Origin: Stomorhina lunata
Lineage: Eukaryota > Arthropoda > Insecta > Diptera > Rhiniidae
Reading direction: 5' to 3'
Length of the DNA: 64,000 nucleotides
Assembly (NCBI GenBank): GCA_933228675.1
Contig: OW121741.1
Span: 133,820,120-133,884,119, forward strand
The notes below the pieces were generated by a model that saw only the letters and a program-made list of their open reading frames with translations, did no database searches and was not told the origin of the DNA. Below are positions 46,498 through 59,447 of this stretch, in pieces. The position numbers were made by a program, and so were the translations under genes. Each line of letters opens with the position of its first letter. Within the stretch, counting starts at the first letter, position 1.

Positions 46498-47157
46498 TTT
46501 CCTATAAAAATAGGAAATTTTTGAAAAATTTCCTATAAAAATAGGAAATTTTTGAAAAATTTCCTATAAAAATAGGAAATTTTTGAAAAATTTCCTATAA
46601 AAATAGGAAATTTTTGAAAAATTTCCTATAAAAATAGGAAATTTTTGAAAAATTTCCTATAAAAATAGGAAATTTTTGAAAAATTTCCTATAAAAATAGG
46701 AAATTTTTGAAAAATTTCCTATAAAAATAGGAAATTTTTGAAAAATTTCCTATAAAAATAGGAAATTTTTGAAAAATTTCCTATAAAAATAGGAAATTTT
46801 TGAAAAATTTCCTATAAAAATAGGAAATTTTTGAAAAATTTCCTATAAAAATAGGAAATTTTTGAAAAATTTCCTATAAAAATAGGAAATTTTTGAAAAA
46901 TTTCCTATAAAAATAGGAAATTTTTGAAAAATTTCCTATAAAAATAGGAAATTTTTGAAAAATTTCCTATAAAAATAGGAAATTTTTGAAAAATTTCCTA
47001 TAAAAATAGGAAATTTTTGAAAAATTTCCTTTAAAAATAGGAAATTTTTGAAAAATTTCCTATAAAAATAGGAAATTTTTGAAAAATTTCCTATAAAAAT
47101 AGGAAATTTTTGAAAAATTTCCTATAAAAATAGGAAATTTTTGAAAAATTTTCACAA
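46498..47157 (+). repeat. 31-bp satellite array (central-G), right of LINE 2, near-perfect
   Basis: About 21 units of TCCTATAAAAATAGG plus AAATTTTTGAAAAATT, essentially identical; I see one substitution (CCTTTAAAA near 47029). The array ends abruptly at about 47157 without the edge decay seen elsewhere. It is the best place to read the consensus: a 21-bp perfect palindrome (arms GGAAATTTTT and AAAAATTTCC around one G) plus a TATAAAAATA linker. Confidence 0.97.
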
Positions 47158-48403
47158 TTTTTAAACAAACTTAATTCAGAAACATTGTTCTTTTTTCAGG
47201 TACATATAACAAAATTTACTCTTAAATAAAAATGTACCAAAAAGGCTTCACTTAATATCTATAGCAACATTATTTTCCCAAACTAATCAGTGCTTAATCA
47301 CAAAAAGGCACCAGTAAGTAGATTAAAATACAAATAACTTAATTAACTCACTGCACTGATAAATCGCTAAACTAATTTAGTGTATTTTAATGTCAATTGA
47401 AGGTCATTTATTCATCATTCTACACATACATAAGTCTGTGTGTGTGTGAATAAATATTAAAAAATATTCTATAATTAAACACCAGAGACCTTCTGAACTT
47501 GAACAAATTAATGATATTTTATAATTTTCGTCGTATATTTTCTCTAAAATGAAACCCATATCAATTTTGTTACAAATTTTTACAACACACACACAAAAGA
47601 GTGAGAAATGTGGTAAGAGCTAGGAAATTTTATTAAAAATTTTTGTTATGACAAAAATATATAGAAACAATTTTTACTTGTTCCAGCTAAAACCCATACA
47701 CACCTAAAGCACACACATCTATAAACATCCATATAAAATCATATTAATTATAGGAGGCATTAGTAAAAAATTATTCAAAAATGTTTCAATAAAAATTAGT
47801 AGATATTGAAAGAGGAAAAACAGACATACAATCAGTTTTACACAACATCCACAAGGAAACTGAAGCCATCATCAACAGTAGCAACAACAACAACAACAAC
47901 AAAAGCAACAACAGCAACAACATCAACATCATTATCCTCAACTAATGACTATTAAGAGAATACAAAATTCATCCTAAATGCGTGCTACCATTTGTGTGTG
48001 TGTGTATACGAGTATATGTGTGTGTCGAAGAGTAAATTTGAGTTTGTGTATGCAAAGGGAATTCATATTATCATTAAAGCTGGAGAATCAATAACATTAT
48101 TTCATTATGGGCCATTGTGCACTGGTTGTTTCAGAAGGAAGTAAATGTATATTTAGATATATGTAAATGTCAATATAAGGACATACAGTGTATGTACAAA
48201 TTGACGTTTATGTATAGACAAATCAATAGCATTGACAGCAGCAGCAGCAAGAGTAAAAGCCATTCTCTTAGTATACAAAGTAATGACATCAAATTGTTGT
48301 TGAATTATAAACAAACTCAAATATTAGTACATACTTATTTATATTTTATACTAAAAGGATTTAGTAGGAAGGTTACTTTACATCTTTATTAACATATATC
48401 TTT
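47158..48403. other. Non-repetitive spacer with simple repeats; no gene supported
   Basis: AT-rich spacer. Besides the CAA-rich tract annotated separately it has GT-rich microsatellites near 47436-47450 and 47993-48026. Open frames of 62 and 91 codons show no domain. Confidence 0.55.
47881..47930 (+). repeat. (CAA)n-type trinucleotide repeat
   Basis: A run of CAA/CAG/CAT triplets. One + frame would read poly-Gln then HQHHYPQ, but it is bounded by a nearby TAG upstream and TAA downstream, so it is treated as a microsatellite rather than an exon. Confidence 0.7.
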
Positions 48404-51056
48404 ATGTCTGTCTATGTCAATTTTAAGTCTATGTTTTAGGCCATGACATGGTCAATGTCTTAGTGTATGTCTTAGTCTATGTCTAAGTCTATGACTTAGT
48501 CTATGTCTTAGTCTATGTCTTAGTCTATGTCTTAGTCTATGTCTTAGTCTATGTCTTAGTCTATGTCTTAGTCTATGTCTTAGTCTATGTCTTAGTCTAT
48601 GTCTTAGTCTATGTCTTAGTCTATGTCTTAGTCTATGTCTTAGTCTATGTCTTAGTATATGTCTTAGTCTATGTCTTAGTCTATGTCTTAGTTTATGTCT
48701 TAGTCTATGTCTTAGTCTATGTCTTAGTTTATGTCTTAGTCTATGTCTTAGTCTATGTCTTAGTCTATGTCTTACTCTATGTCTTAGACTATGTCTTAGT
48801 CTATGTCTTAGTCTATGTCTTAGTCTATGTCTTAGTCTATGTCTTAGTCTATATCTTAGTCTATATCTTAGTCTATGTCTTAGTCTATGTCTTAGTCTAT
48901 GTCTTAGTCTATGTCTTAGTCTATGTCTTAGTCTATGTCTTAGTCTATGTCTTAGTCTATGTCTTAGTCTATGTCTTAGTCTATGTCTTAGTCTATGTCT
49001 TAGTCTATGTCTTAGTCTATGTCTTAGTCTATGTCTTAGTCTATGTCTTAGTCTATGTCTTAGTCTATGTCTTAGTCTATGTCTTAGTCTATGTCTTAGT
49101 CTATGTCTTAGTCTATGTCTTAGTCTATGTCTTAGTCTATGTCTTAGTCTATGTCTTAGTCTATGTCTTAGTCTATGTCTTAGTCTATGTCTTAGTCTAT
49201 GTCTTAGTCTATGTCTTAGTCTATGTCTTAGTCTATGTCTTAGTCTATGTCTTAGTCTATGTCTTAGTCTATGTCTTAGTCTATGTCTTAGTCTATGTCT
49301 TAGTCTATGTCTTAGTCTATGTCTTAGTCTATGTCTTAGTCTATGTCTTAGTCTATGTCTTAGTCTATGTCTTAGTCTATGTCTTAGTCTATGTCTTAGT
49401 CTATGTCTTAGTCTATATTTTAGTCTATGTCTTAGTCTATGTCTTAGTCTATGTCTTAGTCTATGTCTTAGTCTATGTCTTAGTCTATGTCTTAGTCTAT
49501 GTCTTAGTCTATGTCTTAGTCTATGTCTTAGTCTATGTCTTAGTCTATGTCTTAGTCTATGTCTTAGTCTATGTCTTAGTCTATGTCTTAGTCTATGTCT
49601 TAGTCTATATCATAGTCTATGTCTTAGTCTATGTTTTAGTCTATGTCTTAGTCTATGTCTTAGTCTATGTCTTAGTCTATGTCTTAGTCTATGTCTTAGT
49701 CTATGTCTTAGTCTATGTCTTAGTCTATGTCTTAGTATATGTCTTAGTCTATGTCTTAGTCTATGTCTTAGTCTATGTCTTAGTCTATGTCTTAGTCTAT
49801 GTCTTAGTCTATGTCTTAGTCTATGTCTTAGTCTATGTCTTAGTCTATGTCTTAGTCTATGTCTTAGTCTATGTCTTAGTCTATGTCTTGGTCTATGTGT
49901 TAGTCTATGTCTTAGTCTACGTCTAAGTCTATGTTTTATTCTACGTCTTAGTATATGTCTTAGTCTATATCTTAGTCTATGTCTTAGTCTATATCTTAGT
50001 CTATGCCTTAGTCTATGTCTTAGTCTATGTCTTAGTCAATGTCTTAGCCTATGTCTTAGTCTATATTTTAGTCTATGTCTTAGTCTATGTCTTAGTCTAT
50101 GTCTTAGTTTATGGCTTAGTCTATGTCTTAGTCTACGTCTTAGTCTATGTCTTAGTCAATGTCTTAGTCTATGTCTTAGTCTATGTCATAGTCTATGTCT
50201 TAGTCTATGTCTTAGTATATGTCTATGTCTTAGTATATGTATATGTCTATGTCTTAGTCTATGTCTTAGTCTATGTCTTAGTCTATGTCTTAGTCTATGT
50301 CTTAGTCTATGTCTTAGTCTATGTCTTAGTCTATGTCTTAGTCTATGTCTTAGTCTATGTCTTAGTCTATGTCTTAGTCTATGTCTTAGTCTATGTCTTA
50401 GTCTATGTCTTAGTCTATGTCTTAGTCTATGTCTTAGTCTATGTCTTAGTCTATGTCTTAGTCTATGTCTTAGTCTATGTCTTAGTCTATGTCTTAGTCT
50501 ATGTCTTAGTCTATGTCTTAGTCTATGTCTTAGTCTATGTCTTAGTCTATGTCTTAGTCTATGTCTTAGTCTATGTCTTAGTCTATGTCTTAGTCTATGT
50601 CTTAGTCTATGTCTTAGTCTATGTCTTAGTCTATGTCTTAGTCTATATCTTAGTCTATGTCTTAGTCTATGTCTTAGTCTATGTCCTAGTCTATGGCTTA
50701 GTTTATGTCTTAGTCTACGTCTTAGTCTATGTCTTGGTCAATGTCTTAGTCTATGTCTTAGTCTATGTCATAGTCTATGTCTTAGTCTATGTGTTAGTCT
50801 ATGTCTTAGTCTACGTCTAAGTCTATGTTTTATTCTACGTCGTAGTCTATGTCTTAGTCTATATCTTAGTCTATGTCTTAGTCTATATCTTAGTCCATGT
50901 CTTAGTCTACGTCTTAGTATATGTCTTAGTCTATATCTTAGTCTATGTCTTAGTCTATGTATTAGTCTATGTCTTAGTCTTTGTCTTATTCTATCTTGTT
51001 TATTTCTTAGTCTATATGTTAGTTAACGTCTTGGTCAATGTGTCTATTTCTTAGTG
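48404..51056 (+). repeat. 12-bp minisatellite array 2 (GTCTTAGTCTAT)
   Basis: About 220 units in the same orientation as array 1. The core (48500-50640) is very uniform; the right end (after about 50640) carries many substitutions and decays into TTAGTATT-like text by about 51120. Half-unit slips occur at about 50220-50250. Variants at 49890-50170 are partly repeated at about 50690-50950 (GTCTAAGTCTATGTTTTATT), suggesting an internal duplication of about 900 bp. Confidence 0.96.
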
Positions 51057-52956
51057 TTAGCAGTGATTTTAGTATTAGTATCAATATTTGTATTAGTATT
51101 GGACTTAGTGTTAATTTTAATGCCAACCTATTAAACAATTAACTTAGTTCCTATACAACTCATACTAGCATTTTCAGACCCTCACACATACAAATTGTGT
51201 ATGATTGTCAATTTAAATATATCGAGCAAACACTACATTCACATCGTAATAGTATATTTATTTGTATGTCCTTACAACTACAACAATAAATATACATACA
51301 TATTTATTTAACTGAGTTTATCGTAGTGATATCTATAGTATGTGTGTATGTATGTGCGTATGGATTTATGTGTTTTAAACGAATAAACGGTAAAATTGTA
51401 TGCAAATCCTAGAGAGAGAACAATTCGGGAAAAATGTGTTATAAAATGAAGCGACATAAAACAAAGCAGCAACATAATAAAACATCAATTTATTCTTAAT
51501 GCCGGCAATTTCAGTTGCACTAAATCCACTCAAAGTCAACCAGAAACAACCAGACTGCCAAGCCGCGTAGTTTTTTTTTTGCTTTTTCTGATTCAGTTTA
51601 TATTTTAAATTTTTTGGTATATTTGTGGTGTTAAAGAAGTTTATGTGTATGGGATCTTTTTAAACGGAAAAGAGAGTCAGGGCAAAGAAATGCTGATATA
51701 CATAGATATAAAAATCTATACATATACAATACATACATATTCTCGCATAACAAGATAAATTTGTATATGCTTAAGTGTTAAAGTGTTTGTTTTCTTTTGC
51801 AATTTCTTAAAGTCGGATTGAGCTTGAGCTGGTTTATGGGAATTTCGCGGTAAATGCGTGTCTTTATAATTTATCCTTAAACGATTTTAATGCTGGCAAT
51901 GCTGTCACTTCTGTTTTGATAATGTCACACAAAAAAAAAAACAAACGAAAAAGCATCAGCTACAATGTTTGATGCTGATGATGTCTTCCAAATAAATCGA
52001 CGGATGTTTACTTTTATTTCGTTTCTTATCAAATTGACAATTGACATTATTTTGTTAAATCTATTTGTGTAGCTTGTTTTGCTTTTGCCACTTCTTCTGT
52101 TTTCGTTTTTTTTTTCTATTTACCAGATTCTCATGTCACATACACCCTCATTTTACACTTTAAATGTTTATCCGTTTGATTTGAAAGCAACTTTTACAAA
52201 CAAAAAAAATGAAAAAAGAAAAAGTAAATCTAAACCCAAGAAAGACAGCAGCATGCTTCCATCACGATTTCAACGTCATTATCATCATCATCAGCATTTC
52301 ACTTAAAGTCCTTCATTGACACCAGCAAAACCAAAAGACAAGTACAACAAAAACTACAACAAAATCAAGAGCAACATCAATGAATGATACTTTGTACAGA
52401 ACTTTGATGATAATGAAGTATTTCCCCAAGGAAACATTCAGCATCCGTCTTAAGTTTAGAACACCAGCAACAGCAGCAGCAGGAAAACAAGCAGAGCAGC
52501 AGAAAAAAAATCTCAATATATTTAAATGATGCCTTTTTTATCTTTTGTAAATGAGGAACACGTACTCCCAGTAAAGTGACAGAATATATTGGAATTGGAA
52601 TTGTTTAAATCCTACATTCAATTGACACGAAGTGAGTTTGTGTGTATGCGAAAGGTATTTTGACTTCCTTTACACAGAGAAAGAGACTCATAGACATTTA
52701 AACAAAACAAATTGTTAGCAACATTGTCATCAATTGTAAGTGTTTTAGAAATTTAAAGAAAAAAAGAATAAGAAAAATAAATTTACCACACCACATTGAT
52801 TATAGTTTAAATGGATTACCGACACAAGACTACAAATTTAATAGCTTTTCCATTGTTCCCCTCACATTGCACTTGCCATGATTTGTTTTATCGCAAAGGA
52901 AATGTCAATGACTATGCACAGTGTTACGCTATTTAAATAATGAATAGAAAAATGTT
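51057..52956. other. Non-repetitive spacer, no gene supported
   Basis: This spacer of about 1.9 kb lies between oppositely oriented 12-bp arrays 2 and 3. It has CATA-rich and CAG-rich simple sequence (about 52464-52502) and an A run near 51930. Frames of 75 and 67 codons (52079-52306 +, 52313-52516 -) are low-complexity with no domain. Confidence 0.55.
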
Positions 52957-55900
52957 ATTTGGCTAGTTAGACTTAGACTAAGACACAGAACAAGACATAG
53001 TTTAATACATAGACTAAGATATAGATTAAGACATATATCAAGACATAGACTAAGACATAGACTAAGACATAGACTTAGGCATAGACTAACACATAGACTT
53101 AGGCATAGACTAAGACATAGACTAAGACATAGACAAAGACATAGACTAAGACATAGACTAAGACATAGACTAAGACATAGACTAAGACATAGACTAAGAC
53201 ATAGACTAAGACATAGACTAAGACATAGACTAAGACATAGACTAAGACATAGACTAAGACATAGACTAAGACATAGACTAAGACATAGACTAAGACATAG
53301 ACTAAGACATAGACTAAGACATAGACTAAGACATAGACTAAGACATAGACTAAGACATAGACTAAGACAGAGATTAAGACATAGACTAAGACATAGACTA
53401 AGACATAGACATAGACTAAGACATAGACATAGACTAAGACATAGACTAAGACATAGACATAGACTAAGACATAGACTAAGACATAGACTAAGACATAGAC
53501 TAAGACATAGACTAAGACATAGACTAAGACATAGACTAAGACATAGACTAAGACATAGACTAAGACATAGACTAAGACATAGACTAAGACATAGACTAAG
53601 ACATAGACTAAGACATAGACTAAGACATAGACTAAGACATAGATTAAGACATAGACTAAGACATAGACTAAGACATAGACATAGACTAAGACATAGACTA
53701 ACACATAGACTTAGGCATAGACTAAGACATAGACTAAGACATAGACAAAGACATAGACTAAGACATAGACTAAGACATAGACTAAGACATAGACTAAGAC
53801 ATAGACTAAGACATAGACTAAGACATAGACTAAGACATAGACTAAGACATAGACTAAGACATAGACTAAGACATAGACTAAGACATAGACTAAGACATAG
53901 ACTAAGACATAGACTAAGACATAGACTAAGACATAGACTAAGACATAGATTAAGACATAGACTAAGACATAGACTAAGACATAGACATAGACTAAGACAT
54001 AGACATAGACTAAGACATAGACTAAGACATAGACATAGACTAAGACATAGACTAAGACATAGACTAAGACATAGACTAAGACATAGACTAAGACATAGAC
54101 TAAGACATAGACTAAGACATAGACTAAGACATAGACTAAGACATAGACTAAGACATAGACTAAGACATAGACTAAGACATAGACTAAGACATAGACTAAG
54201 ACATAGACTAAAACATAGACTAAGATATAGACTAAGACATAGACTAAGACATAGACTAAGACATAGACTAAGACATAGACTAAGACATAGACTAAGACAT
54301 AGACTAAGACATAGACTAAGACATAGACTAAGACATAGACTAAGACATAGACTAAGACATAGACTAAGACATAGACTAAGACATAGACTAAGACATAGAC
54401 TAAGACATAGACTAAGACATAGACTAAGACATAGACTAAGACATAGACTAAGACATAGACTAAGACATAGACTAAGACATAGACTAAGACATAGACTAAG
54501 ACATAGACTAAGACATAGACTAAGACATAGACTAAGACATAGACTAAGACATAGACTAAGACATAGACTAAGACATAGACTAAGACATAGATTAAGACAT
54601 AGACTAAGACATAGACTAAGACATAGACATAGACTAAGACATAGACATAGACTAAGACATAGACTAAGACATAGACATAGACTAAGACATAGACTAAGAC
54701 ATAGACTAAGACATAGACTAAGACATAGACTAAGACATAGACTAAGACATAGACTAAGACATAGACTAAGACATAGACTAAGACATAGACTAAGACATAG
54801 AGTAAGACATAGACTAAGACATAGACTAAGACATAGACTAAAACATAGACTAAGATATAGACTAAGACATAGACTAAGACATAGACTAAGACATAGACTA
54901 AGACATAGACTAAGACATAGACTAAGACATAGACTAAGACATAGACTAAGACATAGACTAAGACATAGACTAAGACATAGACTAAGACATAGACTAAGAC
55001 ATAGACTAAGACATAGACTAAGACATAGACTAAGACATAGACTAAGACATAGACTAAGACATAGACTAAGACATAGACTAAGACATAGACTAAGACATAG
55101 ACTAAGACATAGACTAAGACATAGACTAAGACAAAGACTAAGACAAAGACTAAGACATAGACTAAGGCATAGACTAAGACATAGACTAAGACATAGACTA
55201 AGACATAGACTAAGACATAGACATAGACTAAGACATAGACATAGACTAAGACATAGACTAAGACATAGACTAAGACATAGACTAAGATATAGACTAAGAC
55301 ATAGACTAAGACATAGACTAAGACATAGACTAAGACATAGACTAAGACATAGACTAAGACATAGACTAAGACATAGACTAAGACATAGACTAAGATATAG
55401 ACTAAGACATAGACTAAGATATAGACTAAGACATAGACTAAGACATAGACTAAGACATAGACTAAGACATAGACTAAGACATAGACTAAGACATAGACTA
55501 AGACATAGACTAAGACATAGACTAAGACATAGACTAAGACATAGACTAAGACATAGACTAAGACATAGACTAAGACATAGACTAAGACATAGACTAAGAC
55601 ATAGACTAAGACATAGACTAAGACATAGACTAAGACATAGACTAAGGCATAGACTAAGACATAGACTAAGACATAGACTAAGACATAGACTAAGACATAG
55701 ACTAAGACATAGACTAAGACATAGACTAAGACATAGACTAAGACATAGACTAAGACATAGACTAAGACATAGATTAAGACATAGACTAAGACATAGACTA
55801 AGACATAGACATAGACTAAGACATAGACATAGACTAAGACATAGACTAAGACATAGACATAGACTAAGACATAGACTAAGACATAGACTAAGACATAGAC

Positions 55901-58900
55901 TAAGACATAGACTAAGACATAGACTAAGACATAGACTAAGACATAGACTAAGACATAGACTAAGACATAGACTAAGACATAGACTAAGACATAGACTAAG
56001 ACATAGACTAAGACATAGACTAAGACATAGACTAAGACATAGACTAAAACATAGACTAAGATATAGACTAAGACATAGACTAAGACATAGACTAAGACAT
56101 AGACTAAGACATAGACTAAGACATAGACTAAGACATAGACTAAGACATAGACTAAGACATAGACTAAGACATAGACTAAGACATAGACTAAGACATAGAC
56201 TAAGACATAGACTAAGACATAGACTAAGACATAGACTAAGACATAGACTAAGACATAGACTAAGACATAGACTAAGACATAGACTAAGACATAGACTAAG
56301 ACATAGACTAAGACATAGACTAAGACATAGACTAAGACATAGACTAAGACATAGACTAAGACATAGACTAAGACATAGACTAAGACATAGACTAAGACAT
56401 AGACTAAGACATAGACTAAGACATAGACTAAGACATAGACTAAGACATAGATTAAGACATAGACTAAGACATAGACAAAGACATAGACATAGACTAAGAC
56501 ATAGACATAGACATAGACTAAGACATAGACTAAGACATAGACATAGACTAAGACATAGACTAAGACATAGACTAAGACATAGACTAAGACATAGACTAAG
56601 ACATAGACTAAGACATAGACTAAGACATAGACTAAGACATAGACTAAGACATAGACTAAGACATAGACTAAGACATAGACTAAGACATAGACTAAGACAT
56701 AGACTAAGACATAGACTAAGACATAGACTAAGACATAGACTAAAACATAGACTAAGATATAGACTAAGACATAGACTAAGACATAGACTAAGACATAGAC
56801 TAAGACATAGACTAAGACATAGACTAAGACATAGACTAAGACATAGACTAAGACATAGACTAAGACATAGACTAAGACATAGACTAAGACATAGACTAAG
56901 ACATAGACTAAGACATAGACTAAGACATAGACTAAGACATAGACTAAGACATAGACTAAGACATAGACTAAGACATAGACTAAGACATAGACTAAGACAT
57001 AGACTAAGACATAGACTAAGACATAGACTAAGACAAAGACTAAGACAAAGACTAAGACATAGACTAAGGCATAGACTAAGACATAGACTAAGACATAGAC
57101 TAAGACATAGACTAAGACATAGACATAGACTAAGACATAGACATAGACTAAGACATAGACTAAGACATAGACTAAGACATAGACTAAGATATAGACTAAG
57201 ACATAGACTAAGACATAGACTAAGACATAGACTAAGACATAGACTAAGACATAGACTAAGACATAGACTAAGACATAGACTAAGACATAGACTAAGATAT
57301 AGACTAAGACATAGACTAAGATATAGACTAAGACATAGACTAAGACATAGACTAAGACATAGACTAAGACATAGACTAAGACATAGACAAAGACATAGAC
57401 TAAGACATAGACTAAGACATAGACTAAGACATAGACTAAGACATAGACTAAGACATAGACTAAGACATAGACTAAGACATAGACTAAGACATAGACTAAG
57501 ACATAGACTAAGACATAGACTAAGACATAGACTAAGACATAGACTAAGACATAGACTAAGACATAGACTAAGACATAGACTAAGACATAGACTAAGACAT
57601 AGACTAAGACATAGACTAAGACATAGACTAAGACATAGACTAAGACATAGACTAAGACATAGACTAAGACATAGACTAAGACATAGACTAAGACATAGAC
57701 TAAGACATAGACTAAGACATAGACTAAGACATAGACTAAGACATAGACTAAGACATAGACTAAGACATAGACTAAGACATAGACTAAGACATAGACTAAG
57801 ACATAGACTAAGACATAGACTAAGACATAGACTAAGACATAGACTAAGACATAGACTAAGACATAGACTAAGACATAGACTAAGACATAGACTAAGACAT
57901 AGACTAAGACATAGACTAAGACATAGACTAAGACATAGACTAAGACATAGACTAAGACATAGACTAAGACATAGACTAAGACATAGACTAAGACATAGAC
58001 TAAGACATAGACTAAGACATAGACTAAGACATAGACTAAGACATAGACTAAGATATAGACTAAGACATAGACTAAGACATAGACTAAGGCATAGACTAAG
58101 GCATAGACTAAGACATAGACTAAGACATATACTAAGACATAGACTAAGACATAGACTAAGACATAGACTAAGACATAGACTAAGACATAGACTAAGACAT
58201 AGACTAAGACATAGACTAAGACATAGACTAAGACATAGACTAAGACATAGACTAAGACATAGACTAAGACATAGACTAAGACATAGACTAAGACATAGAC
58301 TAAGACATAGACTAAGACATAGACTAAGACATAGACTAAGACAAAGACTAAGACATAGACTAAGACATAGACTAAGACATAGACTAAGACATAGACTAAG
58401 ACATAGACTAAGACATAGACTAAGATATAGACTAAGACATAGACTAAGACATAGACTAAGGCATAGACTAAGGCATAGACTAAGACATAGACTAAGACAT
58501 AGACTAAGACATAGACTAAGACATAGACTAAGACATAGACTAAGACATAGACTAAGACATAGACTAAGACATAGACTAAGACATAGACTAAGACATAGAC
58601 TAAGACATAGACTAAGACATAGACTAAGACATAGACTAAGACATAGACTAAGACATATACTAAGACATAGACTAAGACATAGACTAAGACATAGACTAAG
58701 ACATAGACTAAGACATAGACTAAGACATAGACTAAGACATAGACTAAGACATAGACTAAAACATAGACTAAGACATAGACTATGATATAGACTAAGACAT
58801 AGACTAAGACATAGACTAAGACATAGACTAAGACATAGACTAAGACATAGACTAAGACATAGATTAAGACATAGACTAAGACATAGACTAAGACATATAC

Positions 58901-59447
58901 TAAGACATAGACTAAGACATAGACTAAGACATAGACTAAGACATAGACTAAGACATAGACTAAGACATAGACTAAGACATAGACTAAGATATAGACTAAG
59001 ACATAGACTAAGACATAGACTAAGACATAGACTAAGACATAGACTAAGACATAGACTAAGACATAGACTAAGACATAGACTAAGACATAGACTAAGACAA
59101 AGACTAAGACATAGACTAAGACATAGACTAAGACATAGACTAAGACATAGACTAAGACATAGACTAAGACATAGACTAAGACATAGACTAAGACATAGAC
59201 TAAGACATAGGCTAAGACATAGACTAAGACATAGACTAAGACATAGACTAAGACATAGACTAAGACATAGACTAAGACATAGACTAAGACATAGACTAAG
59301 ACATAGACTAAGACATAGACTAAGACATAGACTAAGACATAGACTATGACATAGACTAAGACATAGACTAAGACATAGACTAAGACATAGACTAAGACAT
59401 AGACTAAGACATAGACTAAGACATAGAATAAAATATAGACTAATAAG
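52957..59447 (-). repeat. 12-bp minisatellite array 3 (6.5 kb, opposite strand)
   Basis: About 540 units reading AGACTAAGACAT on +, the reverse complement of arrays 1 and 2. Half-unit insertions (GACATAGACATAG) cluster at 53405-53465, 53980-54035, 54625-54675, 55805-55865 and 56485-56545. Rare variants recur at fixed spacing: ACAAAG pairs (55131/57033), GATATAG (55286/57188, 55394/57296, 55418/57320) and CTAAAACATAG (54838/56740), all 1,902 bp apart. Two - strand frames stay open for about 2,000 codons because the period and the slips are multiples of three; I do not call them genes. Confidence 0.96.

Noticed and set aside
46498..47157. CRISPR array (palindromic repeats with short spacers)
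   Set aside because: The 'spacers' are themselves identical repeats, there are no cas genes, and the window is eukaryotic.
47881..47990. Poly-Gln exon (QQQQQQKQQQQQHQHH)
   Set aside because: The frame is closed by TAG immediately upstream and TAA about 100 bp downstream with no convincing splice sites; better explained as a CAA microsatellite.
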